DNA from: a candidate division Zixibacteria bacterium RBG_16_43_9
Lineage (GTDB): Bacteria > Zixibacteria > MSB-5A5 > RBG-16-43-9
DNA: 19,633 nucleotides
NCBI GenBank assembly: GCA_001775355.1
Contig: MEWM01000049.1
Span: forward strand, 1 to 19,633
Reading direction: 5' to 3'
Each line of letters opens with the position of its first letter. The first letter of the stretch is position 1. Both the position numbers and the translations under genes were made by a program. The notes beneath the pieces were generated by a model. That model was not told the origin of the DNA. It searched no databases and worked only from the letters and a program-made list of their open reading frames with translations. Below, one piece after another: positions 1 through 7,382 of the stretch.

Positions 1-506
1 CACCTGTGGATTTGATAGTGACAGCACCAAATGGAGATTCGATTGGAGTGAGTTTTAACACTATACCAAATGCCACCTATGATACAACTCAGAATGTTGG
101 TGGCGACGAGGATAAAGATGATAAGGTTACCATACCTAATCCCATAGTGGGTGAATATATGGTCAGAGTTATAGCGGAGCCTGGAGGTACTGGCAACTAT
201 ACTTTAGCCGTAAAATTAGATGGGAATGAAGATAGAGTTATGATAGCCAATGCCCCGACTCCAGGACCAGGAGAGGTGGATACGGTGGTATATAATGTTA
301 TAGAGTATCTGAGGGGAGACCCGAACACAGATGGGAAAAAAACAGTCTCGGATGTGATTTACCTGGTCAATTATTTGTTCAAAGGTGGGCCTGCACCCGA
401 CCCCTTGTTCTTAGGGGATGCCAATTGCCAGCAAGGGGTGAATGTTGCAGATGTAATCTATCTGGTAAATTACCTTTTCAAAGGCGGAAAACCACCCTGT
501 AGTTAA
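1..506 (+). CDS. C-terminal part of a secreted protein with a two-repeat dockerin-like tail (5' truncated)
   Basis: The reading frame is open to the left edge, so the gene starts outside the window; GTG at 6 is only an internal codon. Counting from that GTG, residues 1-75 look like a beta-sandwich module of the kind that precedes C-terminal anchors (alternating strands, G-E-Y-M-V-R-V and G-N-Y-T-L-A-V), with an acidic stretch (DEDKDDK) near 34-40. Two dockerin-type F-hand repeats follow at about 104-129 and 137-162, both carrying DVIYLVNYLFKGG. The first calcium loop has D-x-N-x-D-G, whereas the second reads DANCQQG and lacks the middle Asp. A Cys lies near the end. Dockerin-like tails of this form are common in secreted proteins of Zixibacteria- and KSB1-like genomes; what they bind is not known. 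The function of the whole protein cannot be told from this fragment. Confidence 0.75.
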   Translation, partial: PVDLIVTAPNGDSIGVSFNTIPNATYDTTQNVGGDEDKDDKVTIPNPIVGEYMVRVIAEPGGTGNYTLAVKLDGNEDRVMIANAPTPGPGEVDTVVYNVIEYLRGDPNTDGKKTVSDVIYLVNYLFKGGPAPDPLFLGDANCQQGVNVADVIYLVNYLFKGGKPPCS

Positions 507-509
507 CAA

Positions 510-537
510 GGCTAAAGGCTAAAGTCTAAAGTCGAAA
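510..537. repeat. Tandem 7-base repeat, four units
   Basis: Four units of seven bases follow each other directly: GGCTAAA, GGCTAAA, GTCTAAA, GTCGAAA. They start four bases after the stop codon of the dockerin-like gene and lie between two convergent genes. No function is evident. Confidence 0.7.
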
Positions 538-551
538 AGGAAATACAAAAT

Positions 552-576
552 GTAGCGTCCGGGCTTGTCCCGGACG
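552..576 (+). repeat. REP-like element: GTAG head plus GC-rich hairpin
   Basis: A GTAG tetranucleotide at 552-555 is followed by a perfect 8-bp stem (CGTCCGGG with CCCGGACG) and a 5-base loop CTTGT. It sits between two convergent genes, so the hairpin may also stop transcription from one or both sides. Neither flank has a proper T-run, so it is not called a terminator. Confidence 0.7.
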
Positions 577-609
577 TTTCATTCTCTCATAATATCCGAA
601 CGCGCACTG

Positions 610-3045
610 TTATCTCACCAAACTCATCTTCTTGGTTTCCTGATAGTCACCAGCCCTTAGCTGATAGAAGTAAATCCCTGAAGAAACCGGAATCCCCTTC
701 TGATCTTTTCCATCCCAGGCGACCTGATAATTACCTGGAAGTTTTTCCTCATTCACTAAAATCCTGACCTTCTGTCCTAAGATATTATAAATTGCAAGGG
801 TGGTGTGGATGGGACTATGAACCATGAACTGTGAACCATTAACTGTGAAGGGGATTGTGGTCAAGGGGTTAAAGGGATTGGGGTAATTTAGTCCTAATGA
901 GAAGTGCAGATTCAGGTTTTCTTTTGAATCTTTTACGTCTGATCTGGAATTAAGTCTTATTCTTGCCTCGAATGGCAGGAAATTATGCTTGTTCACTGTC
1001 AAGTTAAGCTCATTCGTTGTCAAGTTGAACAAAGGAATCGAGGTCTTACCTTCGGGATCAGTCACACCGATGAAAAAGAGAGTGTCTTTATGGCTTACAG
1101 CTACCTTTGCATCAGGCAATGGCGATCCTTTTACTTTAACCTGTACGACAAAGATGGAATCGGATGAGAGATCATCAGGATAGATTACCTCAAGGGAGCA
1201 GGGGGTATCGGTCCAGATTTGCATCTCCGGATCACCTAAGAGGTTATGCCCGTAATTCAAATCCCTATAAATTGAATAGGTTGTTTTTGAAAAAGCTTCT
1301 GCTACTCCTACATGATATCCATATTCTGGTTTGAAAAGGTTTTTCATAAATTCAGAAGCTAACTTGTAGGAAGTCGATACCCAGCCCCAGCGGGAATACC
1401 CTAAAAAGGCAACTGCTCCTTTATCTTTGGAGATCAGGAAATTTTTTCCGATGCACGGTGGAGTTCCCAAGGCAGGCTCAGTTTCAACATCAAGTGCAGT
1501 TTGATTGCAGGATATAGAGTATAATATTCCTAAGTTGTTGCGGTTGTTTAAATTATTCAGATGACCATTACCGTCTTCAACACCGGAATCTGAAAGGACA
1601 TAGGTTTTGGGCCACTGGTTGATAAGATTTGAGCTGGCAACAAAACCGTTAACTTTTCCGTGAGCGAATACCCCGATTATTCCCCATCCTTGATTCAGGA
1701 TATCAATACATTTTGAGCCGGAGGGGTCAGTGGGGTTTTCAGCACTTCCTGAAGGGGATTCTACTAAACTCTGGAGGTCCTGATAGAAACTCTGATCAAT
1801 ACCCTGAGAAACCAGGGTGTGCTGTCCAACTGTTTCCCAATCCCTCATCTGATCAGAGCTTATCCATATACCTTTTTTGAGAAATGAATAATCGCCAAGG
1901 CCCGGGCTTTTCTCATAGTTTATAATTTTCTGGACAAAAATATCTGCTTCTTCTGGAGTTTTTACAGGTGCTCTTCCGACAAAAAGCTCAGGATACAAGT
2001 CAGGTGAATCATCAGTCGGCTCTCCAAAAACCCCATCTCCATCTTTATCCCAGTCTCCATCTAAATCCGCATAATATAGTTCGCAGATCTGCTGGTCAGC
2101 TATAGGTATGGAAGAAGAAGTATTAGCATGGTAGGCATACCTGAACGGGACTATATCTCCATCTCCACCTAAAAGGATCCACAGGAGGCCATCAGGATAA
2201 GACTGGATCAGGAAGTTTCTGATTTTCTCTTGGGTGTCTTTGCCACTATAGGAATTCATTATGCTATCTGTCGTAACGATCTTTGCTCTTAACCCTTTTT
2301 GAGTTTTCCATTCAATCAGAGGAAAAAAGGAATTCCTCAATTCCCCTGAAGTGATTATAAGGTATACAGGTTGCTCCGAGGCTTCGGTTTTGTATTCAGA
2401 GGTACGGGGATATTGAGGAAGCTCCTCAGGATTGTAAAGTAAATCACCAAGAAAAGCTGCTGCCAGTCTATTTTTTTCCTCTAAACCTATTTTAGGATAA
2501 ACTCTTCTCGATGGAGCTTCTTTTAGAATGATGGTGAGGTTCAAGCTCTTGTTTAAAAAAAGGTTCTGGGATTTCGGAAAGTACTTTAAAGGATATAAAA
2601 CCAGGCTTAAAATATGACTTCCACCTAAGTAGCCTGAGTTTATAATCTTATATGGTTCTTGGGGATACACCTCATCAGAGAAGTAAACTGAAGAGTCAAA
2701 TACAGGTAAATCCTCGACTGGCATTCCATCGGTTTTCTCTTTTCTAAAACCAGGGCAAATAAAATAGTTTCCGAGAAGCTTCTCGTTCTCAGTCTCGCAC
2801 AGGACCGTATCAACAACTTTATTCTCAGGAATTAAAAGGTTAAAAATCCTAAAAGGAAGCACAGGTTTTCCAATTTCTTCCTCAACTTCACCTTTTTTTA
2901 GTTGAATATAATCATAATTACCTTTTTTCTGAAATTGAAGCTCTTCTTCTGAGAAATTTACTTGATAGGTCGACTGTGAAAAGCAAAATGAGTGTAATAT
3001 CGAAAGAACTACACAACTTAATAAGAATTTCTTAACCAAAACCAA
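610..3045 (-). CDS. Exported C25-family (gingipain-like) cysteine peptidase with T9SS/FlgD-like C-terminal tail
   Basis: A probable secreted endopeptidase of 811 residues. Residues 1-23 form a signal peptide: basic start, hydrophobic core, end near CFSQ. Residues about 30-200 are a prodomain-like region. The C25 caspase-like domain spans about 225-615 and starts with PVYLIITSGELR. The expected catalytic pair is visible as His462 in FAHGK and Cys513 in YSISCNQ. A D-rich stretch (DLDGDWDKDGDG, 327-338) looks calcium-binding. The end of the domain carries NLLGDPEMQIW. A beta-sandwich follows (620-700), then a sorting-type tail (720-811) with YPNPFNP, IYNILGQKV and SGIYFYQL, as in type IX secretion cargo. 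The first start is TTG at 3045, 4 bases from a GGAGG; TTG at 3039 has a 10-base spacing and is an equal candidate. The substrate is unknown. Confidence 0.85.
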   Translation of the reverse strand: MVLVKKFLLSCVVLSILHSFCFSQSTYQVNFSEEELQFQKKGNYDYIQLKKGEVEEEIGKPVLPFRIFNLLIPENKVVDTVLCETENEKLLGNYFICPGFRKEKTDGMPVEDLPVFDSSVYFSDEVYPQEPYKIINSGYLGGSHILSLVLYPLKYFPKSQNLFLNKSLNLTIILKEAPSRRVYPKIGLEEKNRLAAAFLGDLLYNPEELPQYPRTSEYKTEASEQPVYLIITSGELRNSFFPLIEWKTQKGLRAKIVTTDSIMNSYSGKDTQEKIRNFLIQSYPDGLLWILLGGDGDIVPFRYAYHANTSSSIPIADQQICELYYADLDGDWDKDGDGVFGEPTDDSPDLYPELFVGRAPVKTPEEADIFVQKIINYEKSPGLGDYSFLKKGIWISSDQMRDWETVGQHTLVSQGIDQSFYQDLQSLVESPSGSAENPTDPSGSKCIDILNQGWGIIGVFAHGKVNGFVASSNLINQWPKTYVLSDSGVEDGNGHLNNLNNRNNLGILYSISCNQTALDVETEPALGTPPCIGKNFLISKDKGAVAFLGYSRWGWVSTSYKLASEFMKNLFKPEYGYHVGVAEAFSKTTYSIYRDLNYGHNLLGDPEMQIWTDTPCSLEVIYPDDLSSDSIFVVQVKVKGSPLPDAKVAVSHKDTLFFIGVTDPEGKTSIPLFNLTTNELNLTVNKHNFLPFEARIRLNSRSDVKDSKENLNLHFSLGLNYPNPFNPLTTIPFTVNGSQFMVHSPIHTTLAIYNILGQKVRILVNEEKLPGNYQVAWDGKDQKGIPVSSGIYFYQLRAGDYQETKKMSLVR
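812..849. repeat. Tandem 7-base repeat inside the peptidase tail
   Basis: Units read on the + strand are GGACTAT, GAACCAT, GAACTGT, GAACCAT, TAACTGT, then a partial GAA. In the peptidase frame they encode the loop around NGSQFMVHSPIH (735-747), between two beta strands of the sorting-type tail. The repeat does not break the frame. Confidence 0.65.
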
Positions 3046-3097
3046 TCCCCCTCCAGGTTTTTTAAGAAGTCTATGAGAACCTTAACGTACGGGGCTG

Positions 3098-3122
3098 GTC
3101 CCGCCGTGGCGGGACGCCTACG
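3098..3122 (-). repeat. REP-like element, reverse orientation
   Basis: A perfect 8-bp stem (GTCCCGCC at 3098-3105 with GGCGGGAC at 3108-3115) and a 2-base loop are followed by CTAC at 3118-3121, which is the GTAG head read on the - strand. It faces the element at 3146-3169 across a short A/T-rich spacer, with CCTACGAAA and TTTCGTAGG as inverted flanks. Confidence 0.7.
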
Positions 3123-3145
3123 AAATGGATAAATGTGTTATTTTC

Positions 3146-3169
3146 GTAGGTCGGGCACCTTGCCCGACC
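3146..3169 (+). repeat. REP-like element, forward orientation
   Basis: A GTAG head at 3146-3149 overlaps an 8-bp perfect stem (GGTCGGGC with GCCCGACC) with loop ACCTT. The 28 bases at 3143-3170 are identical to 19096-19123 just before ftsZ. Confidence 0.75.
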
Positions 3170-3170
3170 A

Positions 3171-3386
3171 TGCTCCGCGACTTCATCAGAGCTTCTTTAG
3201 GATTTATCAACAAGTATATGGCAAAAGGCTTGCCAGATAAAACTTCAAGCGGATGTTTTGAAGATTCTTATATTCTGTTTCAGGTGAAGAAGTTATTTTT
3301 TGGGCGCTTATTAAGATCAGAATTTCAATCAATATGTAGGGGGAAGGCTCCTATAAATAGTGGTAAGTTTCCAATACTTGAGATAT
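3171..3386. other. Intergenic stretch with no recognised feature
   Basis: About 215 bases between the REP-like pair and the mraZ promoter. An open frame runs through it from 3125 on the + strand, but it begins inside the repeat spacer, reads through the palindrome at 3146-3169, has no ribosome binding site and matches no family I know. A GTAGGGGG followed by CTCCTA near 3335-3353 could be a decayed palindromic element. Confidence 0.4.
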
Positions 3387-3387
3387 C

Positions 3388-3447
3388 TAAAAAAAATTTA
3401 GAATTTTTAATTTTTTTCTTGACAATAGAGCAAGCATAAGATAATAT
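3388..3447 (+). promoter_or_regulatory. Promoter of the mraZ-led dcw cluster, with UP-like A/T tract
   Basis: A perfect -35 box TTGACA lies at 3419-3424. After a 17-base spacer comes TAATAT at 3442-3447; an alternative -10, GATAAT at 3440-3445, overlaps it with a 15-base spacer. A run of A and T tracts at 3388-3418 directly upstream resembles an UP element. The start of transcription is expected near 3453-3456, giving a leader of roughly 45 bases. This is the best sigma-70-type promoter seen in the window. Confidence 0.75.
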
Positions 3448-3449
3448 TG

Positions 3450-3476
3450 GTGGCAAGTAGTGGCAAGCGGTGGCAA
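3450..3476 (+). promoter_or_regulatory. MraZ operator: three GTGGCAA boxes at 10-base spacing
   Basis: Three identical 7-base boxes GTGGCAA start at 3450, 3460 and 3470, one helical turn apart. In Escherichia coli, MraZ binds three TGGGN repeats separated by 5 bases, also a 10-base period, in front of its own gene. The array here lies immediately after the -10 box and over the expected transcription start, where a bound MraZ multimer would block initiation. The box sequence (TGGCA rather than TGGGN) would be specific to this lineage. Confidence 0.8.
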
Positions 3477-3499
3477 ACAAAACCTAAAAATAGAGAAAA

Positions 3500-3961
3500 A
3501 TGCCCCTCACCAAAAATTCCTATAACTACTCTGTCGACCATAAGGGGAGAGTAAGTCTTCCAGCTAAATACAGAAAAACCAACAGTTCTACCCTCTGCGA
3601 CACCTATATGATAACGGTCGGGCTGGAAGGTTGTCTGGTAGTCTATTCTATGGATCAATGGGAAAATTTCATAGGAAAACTTAAAAAACTACATTCGAAC
3701 AAAAAGGATATAAGACGCTATTTAAGAATCATTTTCTCCAATGCCACTGAATCCCAGTTAGATAAACAGGGAAGGATGAGTATCTCGCAAGAGCTTCTGG
3801 CAGATGCCAAAATAGAAAAAGAGGTGCGAATAATTAAGTTACCAGATCGGATCGAGCTCTGGAATCCTGAGTTATTCAAGAAGTATGAAAAAGGTGGAGA
3901 AGGAGAAAGACCAATCGAGGAGATAGTTGAAGAGATTGAAGATTGGAACGATTTACCATAA
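3500..3961 (+). CDS. mraZ: Transcriptional regulator MraZ
   Basis: MraZ is a DNA-binding regulator of the dcw cluster and forms ring-like multimers. The protein has 153 residues, the usual size, and two AbrB-like half-domains, each with the D-x-x-G-R signature: DHKGRVSLPAKYR at 13-25 and DKQGRMSIS at 88-96. These loops are the DNA contacts in the family. The C-terminus is acidic (EEIVEEIEDWNDLP). ATG at 3500 has only a weak purine-rich leader (TAGAGAAAA) and no true Shine-Dalgarno sequence. The gene is first in the cluster, 24 bases after the three GTGGCAA boxes, so autoregulation is likely. Its 3' end overlaps the start of rsmH. Confidence 0.95.
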   Translation: MPLTKNSYNYSVDHKGRVSLPAKYRKTNSSTLCDTYMITVGLEGCLVVYSMDQWENFIGKLKKLHSNKKDIRRYLRIIFSNATESQLDKQGRMSISQELLADAKIEKEVRIIKLPDRIELWNPELFKKYEKGGEGERPIEEIVEEIEDWNDLP

Positions 3962-4874
3962 ACCGGTACTCAAAGAAAAGGTAATAGAATATCTAATCAC
4001 TGACAGGTCAGGAACATATGTCGATTCGACATTGGGAACTGGAGGACATGCTGAGGCGATATTAGAAGAGCTGAATGAGGGAGGAAAGCTCTTAGGGATA
4101 GACAGAGATAGCGATTCTTTAAAGATTTCAAAAGAAAGACTCAGGAGGTTTGGAAAGAAGGTGGATTTTTTCAATCAGAGTTATAGCCATCTTCCTGAGA
4201 TATTAAAAAGCCAGAATTTAGAGAAAATAAGCGGGGTCCTTTTTGACTTAGGGCTTTCCTCTTATCAGTTAGATACCCCGGAAAGGGGTTTCAGTTACTC
4301 TACCGAGGGTCCACTGGATATGAGATTTGAGCGGAGCGAAGGAATAAAGGCAATAGACGTTATAAATGAGTATCCAGTTGAAGAACTTACCAGGATTTTC
4401 AAGGAATATGGCGAGGAAAGATTCTCTAAAAGGATAGCTCAGGCAATTGTCCTGAACAGAAAAATCAAAAAAATCGAATCCACCAAGGAACTTAAGGATA
4501 TAGTGAAAAGCATATTGAAAACAAAAGGTGATATCAAAACCCTTTCACGTATCTTTCAGGCTTTAAGAATTGAGGTAAACGAAGAGCTTTCTGAGTTAAA
4601 AAAGGGACTGGATGCAGGAATTGAAGCTTTAGTTCCCGGTGGCAGGGTCTGCGTTATCTCCTATCATTCCTTAGAAGATAGAATCGTCAAGAATAGATTT
4701 TCTGAGCTGGCTAAAGGATGCACCTGTCCACCGGATTTTCCAGTATGTATCTGCGGAGGAAAGAAAGTGCTGAAAATCCTGACCAGGAAACCGGTTATTC
4801 CGGATGAGAAAGAGATCGAAGAAAATCCAAGAGCCAGAAGCGCGAAATTAAGAGCTACAGAAAAGATTGCGTAG
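3927..4874 (+). CDS. rsmH: 16S rRNA (cytosine(1402)-N4)-methyltransferase RsmH (MraW)
   Basis: RsmH transfers a methyl group from S-adenosylmethionine to N4 of C1402 in 16S rRNA and is the standard second gene of dcw clusters. At 315 residues it has family length. Visible motifs are HKPVL at 11-15, the SAM loop DSTLGTGGH at 33-41, FDLGLSSYQLD at 106-116, ISYHSLEDR at 244-252, a cysteine group (C265, C267, C274, C276) and NPRARSAKLRA near the end. The start is TTG at 3927, with GAGGAG 4 bases upstream, overlapping mraZ by 35 bases. TTG at 3936 would also keep the conserved N-terminus, so the exact start is uncertain. The overlap implies translational coupling to mraZ. Confidence 0.95.
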   Translation: MKRLKIGTIYHKPVLKEKVIEYLITDRSGTYVDSTLGTGGHAEAILEELNEGGKLLGIDRDSDSLKISKERLRRFGKKVDFFNQSYSHLPEILKSQNLEKISGVLFDLGLSSYQLDTPERGFSYSTEGPLDMRFERSEGIKAIDVINEYPVEELTRIFKEYGEERFSKRIAQAIVLNRKIKKIESTKELKDIVKSILKTKGDIKTLSRIFQALRIEVNEELSELKKGLDAGIEALVPGGRVCVISYHSLEDRIVKNRFSELAKGCTCPPDFPVCICGGKKVLKILTRKPVIPDEKEIEENPRARSAKLRATEKIA

Positions 4875-4897
4875 TCCACGTGAAGTAAGGAGCTTGC

Positions 4898-5338
4898 TTG
4901 TCAGAATTCAAATTCTTTTACAGGCCAAAACCGCAAAGGAAGCGGATTAAAGGACATAGCCATAAGCTCTTTTTCCTGACTCTACTGGTGCTGATCGTTT
5001 TTTCAACCCTTTATGTCTGGCAGAGGGTTAAGGTCATAAAGCTCTTAAAAGAGATACAGGAACAAAAAAAACTCCTGGCTGAAGAGGAGAAAAAATATAA
5101 ATACCTTACTCTGGAGACCTCAGAACTCTCATCCTTTGAGAGGATAGAGAAGATCTCCCAGGAAAAGTTAGGGTTGATCCATCCTGCTGAATATCAAATT
5201 CAGCGGGTATATGAACGGCAGCCCAAAAAGTCAAATCTTCCTGCTAACCTGTGGGTCAAGTTCAAAAATTTTGGGAAAAAGCTTTATCCTTTTGAAGAGA
5301 AAAGAATACCAGCTAAAGAGATAAAACATGACCTCTAA
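4898..5338 (+). CDS. ftsL: Cell division protein FtsL (FtsL/DivIC family)
   Basis: A small bitopic divisome protein of 146 residues, identified from architecture and position between rsmH and ftsI. It has a basic cytoplasmic N-terminus (RPKPQRKRIKGHSHK), one membrane segment at about 24-41, then a charged coiled coil at about 42-75. The motif EKISQEKLGLIHP at 84-96 matches the segment seen in FtsL and DivIC proteins after the coiled coil. In the family the coiled coil pairs with FtsB/DivIC and activates FtsW-FtsI. The start is TTG at 4898 with TAAGGAG five bases upstream. The end overlaps ftsI by 11 bases. Sequence alone does not separate FtsL from FtsB well; position decides. Confidence 0.88.
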   Translation: MSEFKFFYRPKPQRKRIKGHSHKLFFLTLLVLIVFSTLYVWQRVKVIKLLKEIQEQKKLLAEEEKKYKYLTLETSELSSFERIEKISQEKLGLIHPAEYQIQRVYERQPKKSNLPANLWVKFKNFGKKLYPFEEKRIPAKEIKHDL

Positions 5339-7382
5339 GAAAAAATCGGAACTCAAAAGAAGAAGCACGGTCCTTTTTCTGTTAGCAGTCCTTTTCATCC
5401 TGGCAGTACTTCTGCGGGTTTTTCAGCTCCAGGTAGTCAAGAGTGCGCAAATCCAGAAACTCGCTTTACGCCAGCAGGAGGTCTGCCTGAAGTTAGAAGC
5501 AAAACGCGGGGTGATCTATGACCGGAATATGAAGATTTTGGCTTTTAACCTTCCGGCTGAGTCTTTTTTTGCAGTGCCGGAAAGCGTTACCAATAAGGGC
5601 CTGGTAGCGAACCGGTTCTCAGCCTTGTCTGAAAAAAGTGACCAGGAGATCAAAGGTTCCCTATGCCAGGATGGAAAAAGATTTGTCTGGCTGAAAAGGA
5701 AGTGCGAGAAAGGGGAAGCTGAAAAGGTGAAAAGCTGGCGTTTAAAAGGGGTGTACGTGCAGGAGGAGACCAAGAGAAGTTATCCTTATTCCCCTTTAGC
5801 TGGTGACCTTATAGGCTTCACGGACATAGATAATAAAGGTTCTGCTGGCGTAGAATATCAGTATAACCAGTTCCTATCCGGAAAAGACGGGAAAGGGATT
5901 TTTCAGAAGGATGCCTGGGGAAACTCATACCAGATAAGGGAATATCCCCTAATAGATCCACAGAGCGGAAAAAGCCTGGTGTTGACTCTGGATTTGGACC
6001 TTCAGGCTAAATTAGAAGACGAGTTGAAGAACTCCATAAAACTTACCGGTTCAGAAGCTGGTTCCGGTATTCTTTTGAACCCGAGCACAGGAGAGATCCT
6101 GGCTATGGCCTATATCTCAAAAGAGAATACAGAGAACACATCTTCTGAACTGAGGCTAAAAAACAGTTTAGTCTGCGACAATTTCGAGCCAGGCTCTACC
6201 TTTAAAATTGTCACAGCTGCGGCTGCACTGGAAAAAAGGATCAAAAAACCTGAGGATTCTCTTTTTGCTGAAAAAGGAAAGTTCAAGATCGGAAAGAAGG
6301 TCTTGCATGATATTCACGAATACGGATGGCTGACTTTTAAGGATTGTGTGGTTTTCTCCAGTAACATAGGTATGGCCAAGGTGGCAATGGAGGTCGGTGA
6401 CGAGAACCTTTTAGATTATGCTAAGAGGCTCGGGTTCGGACAAAGGACTGGGATTGACCTGCCAGGGGAGGCAAAAGGGCTTCTTCCTTCCTCTGCTAAG
6501 AAATGGTCCGATATCACTACCGCAACTTTTGCCATAGGTCAAGGCATTTCAGTTACCCCGCTCCAGCTTGTATGTGCCTATGCTGCCATAGCCAATGGCG
6601 GGCTTCTTTTGAAACCTTACGTGGTCAAACAGGTCCTGGATGAGGAAGGGAAAGTCGAGCAGGAGTTCCAGCCGACAGTGGTGAGAAGAGCATTAGAACC
6701 AAAGACATCTTATCTTTTAACTGAGCTCTTAAAGGGTGTGGTGACTGACGGAACAGGGAATACTGTAAAAATAGAAGGAGTGAATATAGCTGGAAAAACC
6801 GGCACAGCGGAGAAGCCTAAAGTTGGGAAAAGAGGTTACCAGAAGGACAAATATATCGCTTCTTTTGTCGGGTTTTTTCCGGCAGAAAATCCTCAGATGG
6901 TGGGGTTCATCATGCTGGACTCACCCAAAGGGATGTATTATGGAGGCCAGACAGCGGGTCCGGCTTTCAAAAGAGTAACTGAGAAGATAATCCCATCTGA
7001 GAATCTACTGGTGAAAAATAAAATTGAAAAGCCACGGGTCTCTTTTGCGGTTGCCTCCAGGGAACAGGATTCTGAAAGACAAAAATCAGCAGCTCAAGCA
7101 GCCACACTTCACAAGGTACGGCTGAATGAGCAGGATGTTCCCTCTCTAAAGAGGAAGCTAAATTCTGGCAGTGATGAAAAGGATTTGACACTGATGCAGG
7201 ACCGGAAAATAATGCCGGATTTAACGGGCTCCACGGTAAGGGAAGCTGTCAAGCTTTTAAGCTCTTATTCAATCACCGTAAAGCTACAGGGTTCAGGCAA
7301 AGTGATAAAGCAGATACCCTTGCCTGGAACGAAACTTACAGGTGGAGAAACCTGTTTTCTGGAGTGCAAGTCAGATGACTAA
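5328..7382 (+). CDS. ftsI: Septal peptidoglycan transpeptidase FtsI (class B PBP) with C-terminal PASTA domain
   Basis: FtsI cross-links septal peptidoglycan in the periplasm as partner of FtsW. The protein has 684 residues: a basic start, one membrane anchor at about 14-37, the pedestal domain with KRGVIYDRN at 59-67, and the transpeptidase domain from about 215 to 555. The active-site motifs are complete: S290-T-F-K293 (in EPGSTFK), S344-S-N346 and K490-T-G492 (in AGKTGTAEKP). A polar linker of about 60 residues follows, then one PASTA domain at about 628-681 (MPDLTGSTVREAV, then QIPLPGTKL). PASTA domains on FtsI are also seen in Bacteroidetes and some proteobacteria. ATG at 5328 overlaps ftsL by 11 bases, and the end overlaps murE by 8. 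Confidence 0.96.
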   Translation: MTSKKKSELKRRSTVLFLLAVLFILAVLLRVFQLQVVKSAQIQKLALRQQEVCLKLEAKRGVIYDRNMKILAFNLPAESFFAVPESVTNKGLVANRFSALSEKSDQEIKGSLCQDGKRFVWLKRKCEKGEAEKVKSWRLKGVYVQEETKRSYPYSPLAGDLIGFTDIDNKGSAGVEYQYNQFLSGKDGKGIFQKDAWGNSYQIREYPLIDPQSGKSLVLTLDLDLQAKLEDELKNSIKLTGSEAGSGILLNPSTGEILAMAYISKENTENTSSELRLKNSLVCDNFEPGSTFKIVTAAAALEKRIKKPEDSLFAEKGKFKIGKKVLHDIHEYGWLTFKDCVVFSSNIGMAKVAMEVGDENLLDYAKRLGFGQRTGIDLPGEAKGLLPSSAKKWSDITTATFAIGQGISVTPLQLVCAYAAIANGGLLLKPYVVKQVLDEEGKVEQEFQPTVVRRALEPKTSYLLTELLKGVVTDGTGNTVKIEGVNIAGKTGTAEKPKVGKRGYQKDKYIASFVGFFPAENPQMVGFIMLDSPKGMYYGGQTAGPAFKRVTEKIIPSENLLVKNKIEKPRVSFAVASREQDSERQKSAAQAATLHKVRLNEQDVPSLKRKLNSGSDEKDLTLMQDRKIMPDLTGSTVREAVKLLSSYSITVKLQGSGKVIKQIPLPGTKLTGGETCFLECKSDD

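Noticed and set aside
556..576. Intrinsic terminator between the convergent genes
   Set aside because: The stem is strong, but neither strand has a proper T-run after it, and the same GTAG-headed design recurs at places where termination makes no sense.
985..1183. Short + strand frames inside the C25 peptidase gene
   Set aside because: They are antisense to a well-supported gene with intact catalytic motifs and have no ribosome binding site or family match.
3125..3439. Possible 104-residue gene upstream of mraZ (+ strand)
   Set aside because: It starts between two palindromic repeats, reads through one of them and the mraZ promoter, has no ribosome binding site and no recognisable family.
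7342..7374. Upstream GTG start for murE
   Set aside because: The 11 extra residues overlap the PASTA coding region, do not fit MurE N-termini, and ATG at 7375 gives the usual short overlap.
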